The notes beneath the pieces were generated by a model. It saw nothing but the letters and a program-made list of their open reading frames with translations, was not told the DNA's origin and searched no databases. Both the position numbers and the translations under genes were made by a program. This document shows, one piece after another, positions 16,363-24,929 of a stretch of 34,522 nt of DNA; position 1 is the first letter of the stretch; every line of letters begins with the position of its first letter. Source of the stretch: CAYMUR01 sp964393615 (GTDB lineage Bacteria > Planctomycetota > Planctomycetia > Pirellulales > Pirellulaceae); NCBI GenBank assembly GCA_964393615.1, contig CAYMUR010000057.1:1-34522 (forward strand). Reading direction: 5' to 3'.

Positions 16363-17748
16363 ATGCCTGAGTTATCGTACCAAGTTTGGCCACGCTCATT
16401 TTGCGTAGCAACGGCCACGTATTTCCTATTACTTGCTACCACGACTGCCTATGCTGACGAGTATAGTGGGCGCCCGTCAGTTATCGTAACTGCTGTGAGA
16501 AAAGCCCGACCGGCCGTCGTTAATATCCATGGCCAAAAAACCATTTCCAGAAAACCTGAAAATGGTAAATCGGATGGACCAAGGCGGGTAAATGGCATGG
16601 GTACTGGCGTAGTCATTGATTCCCGCGGCTACATCATCACCAATCACCATGTCGTTGACGGAGTACGGAGAATTAAGGTTACTCTGGCGGACGGCCACGA
16701 GACGGTGGCACGTCTCATTGCACACGACCCGTCCACTGACTTGGCAATCATCAAAATCCCATCTGACAACGACCTATCTGTCATCGCTATGGGAAGCTCC
16801 AGTGACCTGGAACCAGGTGAAACCGTTATCGCCGTGGGAAATGCTTACGGATACGAACACACTGTCACCAAAGGCATCATTAGCGCCTTGCACCGCTCCG
16901 TCCAAGTCAGTGAATCACAAAGCTATGACGACCTGCTTCAAACCGACGCCAGCATCAATCCAGGCAATTCCGGCGGACCGTTACTAAACGTCGACGGCGA
17001 AATGGTGGGAATCAACGTTGCGGTTCGTGTGGGCGCACAAGGTATCGGATTTGCATTGCCGGTTGACCAGGTTATGAAGATTGCCGCGAGGTTGTTATCG
17101 GTGCGTCGCCTGGAAAACCGATGGCACGGGGTGACAGGCGAAACCGTCGCAACATCCGATCATAAACTTGAATTCATGGTAACTGAAATAGCCAGCCAAA
17201 GTCCGGCCTACCGATCGGGACTTCAAACAGGAGACGTCGTTACAAAAATCAACCGCATTCAAATCAACTGTACTCTTGATTTTGAACGGGCCTTCATTGG
17301 ACATGCGTCCAACGACGAGTTTGAAGTCTCGGTCACGCGGGAAAACCAACCGGTAAAACTCAGCATGCGACTTGGCGCCGCGCCGCGCAAGGCAAGCGAA
17401 CGAACTATCAATAAACGCTCCTGGCAACTATTTGGTTTAGAATTGGAAAAAGTTTCACCGTTACATGTACGAAAAATTAATGACCGGTATCGTGGCGGTT
17501 TACATGTTTCCGCCGTACGTAGTTCGAGCCCAGCTGCTGTTCAAGGAATCCGACGTGGTGACATTCTTGTTGGCATGCACGTTTGGGAAACTATTTCATT
17601 ACAAAACGTGGCGTATGTCATGAACCGACCAAACATTACGGAACTGCAGCCTATCAAGTTTTATGTACTCCGAGGCGAGAAAACCCTGTATGGCCATTTG
17701 CCGATTCATGTAGCGAAAAAAACAAAAACCGACACCAAGACAAGGTGA
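16363..17748 (+). CDS. HtrA/DegP-like periplasmic serine protease with two PDZ domains
   Basis: This 461-residue protein has a signal peptide (residues about 1-31, ending AYA). The trypsin-like domain carries the catalytic triad His96 (TNHHVVD), Asp126 (STDLAII) and Ser203 (NPGNSGGPL). PDZ1 spans roughly residues 265-335 (IASQSPAYRSGLQTGDVVTKIN), and a second PDZ-like domain runs from about 350 to 440 (VRSSSPAAVQGIRRGDILVGMH). This is the DegP/DegQ/DegS architecture: degradation and chaperoning of misfolded envelope proteins. The ribosome site is weak. It is convergent with csrA, with 72 bases between the two genes. Confidence 0.94.
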   Translation: MPELSYQVWPRSFCVATATYFLLLATTTAYADEYSGRPSVIVTAVRKARPAVVNIHGQKTISRKPENGKSDGPRRVNGMGTGVVIDSRGYIITNHHVVDGVRRIKVTLADGHETVARLIAHDPSTDLAIIKIPSDNDLSVIAMGSSSDLEPGETVIAVGNAYGYEHTVTKGIISALHRSVQVSESQSYDDLLQTDASINPGNSGGPLLNVDGEMVGINVAVRVGAQGIGFALPVDQVMKIAARLLSVRRLENRWHGVTGETVATSDHKLEFMVTEIASQSPAYRSGLQTGDVVTKINRIQINCTLDFERAFIGHASNDEFEVSVTRENQPVKLSMRLGAAPRKASERTINKRSWQLFGLELEKVSPLHVRKINDRYRGGLHVSAVRSSSPAAVQGIRRGDILVGMHVWETISLQNVAYVMNRPNITELQPIKFYVLRGEKTLYGHLPIHVAKKTKTDTKTR

Positions 17749-17820
17749 ACATCGGCTTGGGTGTGATAATTATCCTGACCGGCCACCTCCCTTCTCACGA
17801 GTAACCGGCTATCGCTCGAC

Positions 17821-18207
17821 TCAACAGGGCAGCCTGCGCCGCCAAGCTGACACTTGTCCGAAATTGGCAAGTGGTTTTACGTCACCAACCTCCCGCTCCG
17901 ACACTGCGGACCGAGTCAAATCATGCCGTGGTTCATGGATCCTTTCATGCTGGAAGCCGACCGCGGCAGCACTAGATCCGTCACTGTCGGCCGACGAAGG
18001 ATCGCACTTGCCAGAACATACCAGTCTCTGGTCTGCACTGTCTGTCGGCTCCTTTGCACCGCTCCGTAGTTCTGACCTAATCACCCGAATGTTTTCTGGT
18101 GCTTCGATACCAATCCGAACGGCTTTACCTTTGATACGTAAAATTTTAATCGTGACCTCATTACCTATCTGAACCTGTTCATTAAGCTTTCGCGTCAGTA
18201 CTAGCAT
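17821..18207 (-). CDS. csrA: CsrA-type carbon storage regulator with long C-terminal extension
   Basis: Residues 1-50 are a clear CsrA core: MLVLTRKLNEQVQIGN, then VTIKILRIKGKAVRIGIEAP and IRVIRSEL. The N-terminal LTRK and C-terminal R-x-E-L positions that contact RNA are in place. CsrA dimers bind GGA motifs near ribosome sites and repress or stabilise mRNAs. The usual length is 60-75 residues; this one is 128. The extra 75 or so residues (from RSGAKEPTDSADQ to VSAWRRRLPC) are hydrophilic, include Cys residues and resemble no domain I know. AAAGGAG stands 6 bases before the ATG at 18207, which excludes the longer frame from 18225. No fliW is nearby. Confidence 0.92.
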   Translation of the reverse strand: MLVLTRKLNEQVQIGNEVTIKILRIKGKAVRIGIEAPENIRVIRSELRSGAKEPTDSADQRLVCSGKCDPSSADSDGSSAAAVGFQHERIHEPRHDLTRSAVSEREVGDVKPLANFGQVSAWRRRLPC

Positions 18208-18537
18208 GCTATTCTCCTTTGCCAAAGCTACTCAATGAGTTATCAAGTCACATCTCTTTTGAGTAGTCCTTGCAGTTGTCATGCCAACAGACAGTTGAGA
18301 CATCATTTTCAATTACAAATAGTTACCCATGCGTGATTTGCGGTTTACCCCACTAGGGCGACTTCCATTGATCTTGGACATTTTTACAAAATTCTCAGGG
18401 TGATTTTTTCAACCTAGAGAACCTGAGCTACCAATCACCTCGACGTGCCTGGCAGTGCAGCCAAGACAACGCGACGTGTCCGTAAACAGCCCATTCATTG
18501 GGAAGTACCAGAACCCCGGGGCGAGGAGCAAACGGTT
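18208..18537. other. Non-coding gap upstream of csrA
   Basis: This 330-base spacer lies between the multihaem gene's stop and csrA. It should hold the csrA promoter. No gene, strong hairpin or repeat was recognised. Confidence 0.4.
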
Positions 18538-21513
18538 TTATTTAAGTGACTCTAGAAAGGCCAGCAAATCGGCAACCTGTTGGACCGTCATGTCACGCAA
18601 CAACATTTCAGGCATTAACGACTTCTCCTGAGGCAGCATGGATTCGATCTGATCTGCAGGTAACCGAATCATTTTGCCCTGGCTGTTTTTCAGAAGGAGT
18701 TCCTCTCCGTTTTTGACGACCAGTAATCCAGTATGCAAGACACCGCCCTTGGTTTCTACCAAGTAAGTCACATACTTGGGTTCGATTACCTTGGAGGGTT
18801 CCAGTATACTCTCCAAAAGCTGGGAACGATTCGACTTTTTGCTAATCACTTTTAGATCTGGGCCTACGGCTTGCCCTACTTCTCCCACTTGATGACAATT
18901 CTTGCACTGGGCTAGGTCCCCCTTTCCAAACAAATGTCTGCCACGCTGCACATCGCCCTGCACTGCCAGAACACGCTCCGTGTCGACAACAGCTCCCAAG
19001 CGTTCGAGCTGCTGATCCTCGGGCAACCACTGCTGGAAAAGTTCACGAACCTCGTTTTGCGAAACGGCCACCACCTGCTCCAAAAGCTGCTGTCGGGTAC
19101 CGGCGGTTAGCTGGTCTTGAGTCAAAGAAGAGGCCAGCAACAATCCACCACTCGTATCGTTGAGCAGTTTTTCAATCGCAGTCTGCTGCTCGGTAGAACT
19201 ACTTGATTCTGCCTGTAATATCGCCAACTGCTTTCGCTGTTCAGCCCGCTGACAGGCTATGGCTGTTCGTACGGATCCCTCGAGTGGTACTTGCTCCTGG
19301 TTGGCAATCCAATTCTCAATCAGCAACATTCCCTGTTCATCAATCACCGACGAACCCATTTTGGGCATACGGGCTCGACCGGTAGCCGCCATCCGATAAA
19401 ACAACAAACTTCGATACGGATCACCTGGAACCAGCATTCCGGCCTCTGGCATTCCAAAAGTTCCCTGGCTAGGCCGGGAATCCAACAAGCCGGACCTTTC
19501 CAGAGGAACCGCATAACGCAAGTCCATGGCAGCCAATCCGCCTCCGCGGGGCCGGTGACAAGGGGCACAGTTTACATGTAGATAAACCCGTGCTCGTTCT
19601 TCTAAACTGGCTGCTGAATCGGTGGGCGATGGCCACTGGGGAAGATCCTTGGGGAGCTGTCCGGCAAAGAGACCTAACTCGGACCAGATTGCCAACTGAT
19701 TGGCTTCGATCTCTCCAAACTGGTGTAGGCGGTTCAATTGCCCCCTGAACAAACCGTTGACCGCTCCGTCCTGTGCCGTGTGACAAAGCAGGCACTCACT
19801 GCGGCTAGCAAAGTGGTAAGTCTGCTTTCGTATTCCGCCAGGAACTCCCGGGTCCATCACCAGGAATGTTTGCTGTTGCGCCGCGTCCTCAGCCAGAAAG
19901 CCATCCGTTTGTTCATCGTTCCAAACATAAGAATAGGCTCGCCATTGTCCGTCGTTTCGGTGCAATACCTGTGTTTCCAGCCGACGACGGCTGTTGGGAT
20001 TACCAAGTTCTATCTCCAGCGATACGGTCTTCAACAAAATGGAATCATCTGGAAAACGCCAAGGCACCTTTGCGCCACCATTTTCCATATCATTTGGTAA
20101 ATCCATTTCTAACTGCGTCGTGCCGGGCAAGGCAAGGTAACGGTCAGCCGTTGTGTGATCTGCCCAAGGCTCAGCATTAATACTGTAGGAAATCACTCCT
20201 GGAAAAACGCGATGGTCTGCCACATCTTGAAAAAGTCCCGTATCACTCAGTGTGTCAGGAAACTCACGATTTCCTGCGGAAGCCGTGTTCATTACCAAGC
20301 GATGGATTGTGCCTCCGTAATCAACAACCATTAATTCGTTTTTGTTATCCACACCAAAACAGATAACCTTCAGCGGTGTATTCGCTAATTCCACAACGCT
20401 AGCCGGTCTCTTAGCGTCGTACACGGCTCCCCAAATCTTACCGGTAACAAAATCTCCATAGATGTATGAGCCTACCAATTCTGAGAGACGGCTACCGCGG
20501 TAAACAAACCCACCTGTTATGGAACGTGATTCCGTGTGCGAATGAACTACCGTCGGTGGTAGAACGGGAGTCGGCCCCTGCTTTCTTTCCGGACGTATTG
20601 GCTGGGGGCCTTCCATGAGGCTCCAGCCGTAATTACCGCCACGCTCGACACGATAAATCATTTCCCACAAATCCCAACCGACATCACCGACCCAAAGATC
20701 TCCTGTGAGAATGTCAAAACTGATCTTCCAAGGATTCCGCAGCCCATAACACCACACTTCACCTCGTGCACCTGACAAACCGATAAATGGATTATCCTTA
20801 GGAATTGCATAGGCTCTATCATTTTCACTCCGATCCACATCGACTCGCAAAATCGACGCCAACAAGTTACTCAAGTCCTGACCCGCAATTTCCGAGTCCG
20901 GAGGGGAGGGGGCTGCTGAGTCGCCAGTGGTGACATACAGGTACCCATCAGGACCAAACTTCAAGCAACCGCCATTGTGCCCGCCCGCCGGCCATGTGAG
21001 TATCACGATCTCCGTATCCATTTCCAGTTGCGGTGGGTCACTCGTGGAAACCTTAAATCGTGACACATACGTCCCCTCGTTCGGACCCGACACCACGTAA
21101 CAGACATAGCAATAACGGTTCCGGCTAAAATGTGGGTGAAATGTCAAACCGTACACTCGTGGTTCACCCGAAATACTTTGGTTCAAATCAACCAACAAAT
21201 CCAACTGGCCGACATCCGGACGGTTTGGAAACGAATAAATCATGCCCCCTAACTCGGCAAGAAACAGTCGGTCCGTGCCAGGAGCATTCGTCAATACAGT
21301 CGGTTTGTCGAATTTGAGTTGGGGAAATATCCGTTCGCTGGAATAGGGTAGCGGTGGTTCCGGTGTGCCTCGAATACGACTCGTGGTCCAAGGAACGCGA
21401 GATCCAATTCCCAGCCCTTCTTCGCCGGCCATCATCATCGGCAAATGGCAAACAAGTCCCAGCAGCAAAATTCCAAAGCTTTGTAGAAAATCATTCAACA
21501 AGCGTTGAGGCAT
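18538..21513 (-). CDS. Sugar-dehydrogenase-like propeller fused to c-type haem domains
   Basis: This 991-residue exported protein has a signal at about residues 5-28. The N-terminal half resembles the glucose/sorbosone dehydrogenase propeller: RLFLAELGGMIYSF, GGHNGGCLKFGPDGYLYVTTGDS, YGLRNPWKISFD, GNYGWSLMEG. The C-terminal half has three covalent haem motifs: CLLCH (about 573-577), CAPCH (about 649-653) and CKNCH (about 870-874). It ends in the planctomycete/verrucomicrobial haem-binding domain, recognisable by SQLLESILEPSKVIEPKYVTY and the final DMTVQQVADLLAFLESL. The likely role is periplasmic sugar or aldose oxidation with electrons passed down the haems; the substrate is unknown. I took the ATG at 21513, since the TTG at 21525 has no better ribosome site. 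Confidence 0.9.
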   Translation of the reverse strand: MPQRLLNDFLQSFGILLLGLVCHLPMMMAGEEGLGIGSRVPWTTSRIRGTPEPPLPYSSERIFPQLKFDKPTVLTNAPGTDRLFLAELGGMIYSFPNRPDVGQLDLLVDLNQSISGEPRVYGLTFHPHFSRNRYCYVCYVVSGPNEGTYVSRFKVSTSDPPQLEMDTEIVILTWPAGGHNGGCLKFGPDGYLYVTTGDSAAPSPPDSEIAGQDLSNLLASILRVDVDRSENDRAYAIPKDNPFIGLSGARGEVWCYGLRNPWKISFDILTGDLWVGDVGWDLWEMIYRVERGGNYGWSLMEGPQPIRPERKQGPTPVLPPTVVHSHTESRSITGGFVYRGSRLSELVGSYIYGDFVTGKIWGAVYDAKRPASVVELANTPLKVICFGVDNKNELMVVDYGGTIHRLVMNTASAGNREFPDTLSDTGLFQDVADHRVFPGVISYSINAEPWADHTTADRYLALPGTTQLEMDLPNDMENGGAKVPWRFPDDSILLKTVSLEIELGNPNSRRRLETQVLHRNDGQWRAYSYVWNDEQTDGFLAEDAAQQQTFLVMDPGVPGGIRKQTYHFASRSECLLCHTAQDGAVNGLFRGQLNRLHQFGEIEANQLAIWSELGLFAGQLPKDLPQWPSPTDSAASLEERARVYLHVNCAPCHRPRGGGLAAMDLRYAVPLERSGLLDSRPSQGTFGMPEAGMLVPGDPYRSLLFYRMAATGRARMPKMGSSVIDEQGMLLIENWIANQEQVPLEGSVRTAIACQRAEQRKQLAILQAESSSSTEQQTAIEKLLNDTSGGLLLASSLTQDQLTAGTRQQLLEQVVAVSQNEVRELFQQWLPEDQQLERLGAVVDTERVLAVQGDVQRGRHLFGKGDLAQCKNCHQVGEVGQAVGPDLKVISKKSNRSQLLESILEPSKVIEPKYVTYLVETKGGVLHTGLLVVKNGEELLLKNSQGKMIRLPADQIESMLPQEKSLMPEMLLRDMTVQQVADLLAFLESLK

Positions 21514-21666
21514 GGCAACATCCAAATCTACCGATTCCGATCACTAATCAATGCTTCATTACTTTCTCTAGCAACTATGCTTGTACCACTCTCTTGTCGC
21601 AAGTCTGGACAGAGGGTACATTTGATTTTACTTGATTTGCAGAAATCCTGAACAGGACATTGGACC

Positions 21667-22701
21667 ATGGCAGACATTGGTATTGGTATTGTAGGGTTAG
21701 GCTGGGTGGCTGGTGCCCATATCAAAGCGTTCAATGAAGTTACAGGTGCACAAGTTCGTGCCGTATGTTCTCGGCGGGAACATGACCCAACTGCGCTAGA
21801 ATCGCAATTTGGCATCCCCCTTAAAACGTATCGAGACTACAGCCAAATGCTCGCCGATCCAGACATCGATGTTGTAGACGTCTGCACACCCCACTCACAG
21901 CATACGCAACAAGCCATTGCAGCAGCTCAAGCCAACAAGCACTTGATCATCGAGAAACCGGTTTCCATTCACTACGATGATCTAAATGCTGTCCGACATG
22001 CTATTCGCGAGGCAGGTGTCCAAGCCGCTGTCTGTTTTGAAATTCGTTACAGCGCTCAGTTCACCATGATTCGATCCATCTTGGATCATGGGCTCCTGGG
22101 AAACATTCACTACGCCGAAGTCGATTACTACCACGGCGTGGGCCCCTGGTACCCACAGTTCGAATGGAATATTAAAAAAGACATGGGTGCCAGCAGTATG
22201 CTGACAGCAGGCTGCCACGCCGTAGACGCCTTGTTGTTCTTCATGGATGGCCAAGTCGAAGAAGTTACCAGCTACCAGACCAAGTCACAAAGTGAAATGT
22301 TCGCCAGCTATGAATATCCAACAACCAGTATCAATCTTTTGAAATTCAAAGATGGTTGCATCGGAAAAGTTGCTTCGGTTATCGACTGCCTGCAACCTTA
22401 TTACTTTCACGTACATCTCGTTGGCAGCAAAGGCAGCCTGTTGGACAACCGCATTTACTCTTCGGAGCTCCAAGGTACAAGCAAAAAATGGAGCACACTC
22501 GAGACAGCATTGGTCGACTCGGGTGACGTCGATGACCATCCGTACGTCCCGCAATTCCAAGCATTTGTTGACAGCTTACACCGAAATGAACCGATGCCGT
22601 TGACCGATTTTGAAACCGCCTATGATTCTCACCGAGTGGTCTTTGCCGCAGATCGTTCTGCTACAGAGGGACGACCTGTCAAAATGTCAGAACTTGCCTG
22701 A
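21667..22701 (+). CDS. Gfo/Idh/MocA family NAD(P)-dependent oxidoreductase
   Basis: This 344-residue protein has a Rossmann domain opening IGIGIVGLGWVAGAHIKAF (G10-L-G12 with Ala15 for the third Gly). DVVDVCTPHSQHTQQAIAA follows, and the catalytic EKP at residues 96-98 is intact. The C-terminal beta-sheet domain contains SSMLTAGCHAVDALLFF, with His184 at the catalytic histidine position. The family oxidises or reduces hydroxyl groups of sugars, inositols and related compounds using NAD(P). No signal peptide is seen, so it is cytosolic. AGGA lies about 9 bases before the ATG. It diverges from the multihaem propeller gene, so shared control in sugar metabolism is possible but inferred. Confidence 0.94.
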   Translation: MADIGIGIVGLGWVAGAHIKAFNEVTGAQVRAVCSRREHDPTALESQFGIPLKTYRDYSQMLADPDIDVVDVCTPHSQHTQQAIAAAQANKHLIIEKPVSIHYDDLNAVRHAIREAGVQAAVCFEIRYSAQFTMIRSILDHGLLGNIHYAEVDYYHGVGPWYPQFEWNIKKDMGASSMLTAGCHAVDALLFFMDGQVEEVTSYQTKSQSEMFASYEYPTTSINLLKFKDGCIGKVASVIDCLQPYYFHVHLVGSKGSLLDNRIYSSELQGTSKKWSTLETALVDSGDVDDHPYVPQFQAFVDSLHRNEPMPLTDFETAYDSHRVVFAADRSATEGRPVKMSELA

Positions 22702-23212
22702 GGAACAGTCACCAAAAATTGGACCCCACGAACTGTACTGACAGATACAAGGTGCCTGGCAGGTCTCGTTAAGATCATCAGCTAGGCTACGACGGCATCT
22801 GCCCCCAGTACAGACAACCGTTTCTCGACGCATTGCTCGCGATAGCACAAAGAATATGACGATGCTTCCTTTACATCAATCGATGTGAGTCAGAATCAGC
22901 TAACGTTACTCGCGAGTCTACCGTATAGCAACCCGTTCCTCACTGCGCCAGTGCTCAAAGGTTAAAAACTCGGATTTCGATGTAAAATACGACGGAAAAC
23001 CGCCACGACTGACAAATTCGCAACAGAGGGGTTTTGCCAATTTTGAATCCATTGTACAAGAATTAAAAGTAGCGTTTTGGCGCCGCTCGGTGCTCGAGAG
23101 CACCACCTAACGTCCCAACCTTTTGTCCGACCACTAGTTTCCGTGCGCTTCGGCCACAAAGTCGGTTTGTAGCTCCCAAAAAGAATCATCCAGGTTACAC
23201 CATCGAACCATT
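22702..23212. other. Non-coding gap
   Basis: These 511 bases lie between two plus-strand genes. Short minus-strand frames (62 and 75 codons, around 22918-23189) overlap each other in different frames and look random. Nothing functional was recognised. A promoter for the transporter is expected near the right end. Confidence 0.4.
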
Positions 23213-24703
23213 ATGGAATCTTGGGAAACCACTCCAGGCCTTTATCCGCCCCCCCCCGAAACCCTGACCCGACGGGGCTGGAGAGGCGCATTTCGTTTCA
23301 TGGGAACTGGCGCGATCATCGCCTCCGTCACTGTCGGTAGTGGAGAATTAGTTTGGGCTTCACGTAGTGGAGCTATTTTTGGCTACCAAATGTTATGGTG
23401 TTTTTTGCTGGCAGGTTTGTTCAAGTTTGTACAAGTATTCAGTGCTGCTCGGCATTTGACACTCACTGGTGAACACCCTCTGGCCAGTTGGCGGTACCTT
23501 TCTATTTCTATTTTGGGGCGACGTTTGTCGCTGGCGTTTATCATTGCTGCACCGACACTGCTGGTGATGCCAATCGCTTTCTCTGGAATTTCAGAAATCC
23601 TCGGAAACTATTTATATGGATTGACCAGTCACTCCTCAGCAGGTTCCTACGCAGGAACCTATGGAAGGCACGAGCTTTGGGAAAATATCTGGGCCACTGC
23701 CATTTTGACCATCTGTCTTTTCATGGCAATCACGTCCAATTTACAAACCGTAGAACGTGTCTCCGCCCTGGTAGTTAGCTTAATCATACTCTGTGCATTC
23801 ATATCCGTTGTCACCTGCAAGCCCGACCTGATCGCCATTGCCTCGGGCTTATGTAGTCCACGTGTGCCGGAATACGAAAACTGGGTACTCACACAATATT
23901 CCAATTCTTTTACCGGCCGCAGTCCCTGGCTAGAAATCGCCTTGTACCTGGGTGCGGTCGGCGGTGGAACTTACGACTACATTGGTTATTTAGGAACCTT
24001 ACGGCAAAAACAATGGGGACTGGCAGGTAAAACAGTTGCTTCACGGGATACGTTAGAACAGGCAATGGGTACTGACACCTTTCACCGGCCAGATTATGGT
24101 CGGGCTCGAATTTGGACACGAGCTCCCTTGCTCGACACCAGTGCTTCTTTTGCAGTGGTGATTCTCATTACATTATTGTTTGCCGTTCTCGGATCCTCAC
24201 TGCTACACCCACATCAAATGATCCCAGACAATCAACAGTTACTTTCCCAACAAGAAACTTTTTTAACATCACTCCATCCGCAACTCATCTGGGTCTATCG
24301 GGTCGGTGTATGCCTGGCACTAATCGGAACGCTTTACGGCGCATTCGAATTGTACCAACACACCGTTACCGAAAGTGTTTTAGCCATTCTACCAAGCTGG
24401 GCGACACCACCTTTTATTCCCGTTTGGCGTTATGCAACCATCACCTACTGTTACTTGGGTGGGATGCTAATGATATGGCTCCCCCAAGAGATTGCCGGCA
24501 ATGTCGTCGGCCGCATGACGTTTGGTGCCGTTATTAGTGGAGCAACGTTGTCGGGCGTTTGGTGCCTTGCGATGATCTGGACAGACCGCGTAAGGTTGCC
24601 AAAAGCCCTGCAGATGGGGTGGTTGCTTTGGTGGTCAACGTTAATAGCTGGCATCGCCATGACGGCCCTGGGCATACAAACACTCGTCGTCTATTTTTCT
24701 TGA
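23213..24703 (+). CDS. Nramp-related transporter with non-canonical metal-site motifs
   Basis: This 496-residue integral membrane protein has about 11 helices. The first helix reads FMGTGAIIASVTVGSGELVWASRSGA (residues 29-54), positionally equivalent to the Nramp TM1 that normally contains DPGN. Here that motif is GSGE (residues 42-45). The TM6 region (about 243-258) reads YLGAVGGGTYDYIGYLG instead of the canonical MPH motif. The fold resemblance suggests a divalent-cation or other solute symporter of the APC/Nramp superfamily, but without the usual ligand residues the substrate is open. A long cytoplasmic loop (about residues 260-300) precedes the seventh helix. The ATG has no strong ribosome site. 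Confidence 0.85.
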   Translation: MESWETTPGLYPPPPETLTRRGWRGAFRFMGTGAIIASVTVGSGELVWASRSGAIFGYQMLWCFLLAGLFKFVQVFSAARHLTLTGEHPLASWRYLSISILGRRLSLAFIIAAPTLLVMPIAFSGISEILGNYLYGLTSHSSAGSYAGTYGRHELWENIWATAILTICLFMAITSNLQTVERVSALVVSLIILCAFISVVTCKPDLIAIASGLCSPRVPEYENWVLTQYSNSFTGRSPWLEIALYLGAVGGGTYDYIGYLGTLRQKQWGLAGKTVASRDTLEQAMGTDTFHRPDYGRARIWTRAPLLDTSASFAVVILITLLFAVLGSSLLHPHQMIPDNQQLLSQQETFLTSLHPQLIWVYRVGVCLALIGTLYGAFELYQHTVTESVLAILPSWATPPFIPVWRYATITYCYLGGMLMIWLPQEIAGNVVGRMTFGAVISGATLSGVWCLAMIWTDRVRLPKALQMGWLLWWSTLIAGIAMTALGIQTLVVYFS

Positions 24704-24929
24704 GCCAAAACGACTTGGCCCCCAGCATACCCATCGGCAGACAGGCGCCTCTTCCTTGCCCCAGTTCGATACGGTGTGATGAATTGATCCGACAACGAAT
24801 AGATCCGGCAACCATGCCAGGCAATCACCAATTCAACAATCCGGGTTAATAAAGAAACTTCGGCCTGAACCGACCATTGGCTCTCACCAGTTCCGCTGCA
24901 CCGGTCTGGCTGGGACCAACAATCCTGAT
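24704..24929. other. Convergent spacer
   Basis: A spacer of 226 bases lies between the transporter and DUF1501 stops. A small inverted repeat, GCCAA-N6-TTGGC (about 24703-24718), has no T-run and is not a clear terminator. Confidence 0.3.

Noticed and set aside
22918..23189. Two minus-strand frames in the gap before the transporter
   Set aside because: They overlap in different frames and neither shows protein-like features.
24703..24718. GCCAA/TTGGC inverted repeat after the transporter stop
   Set aside because: Only five pairs and no T-run; not a convincing terminator.
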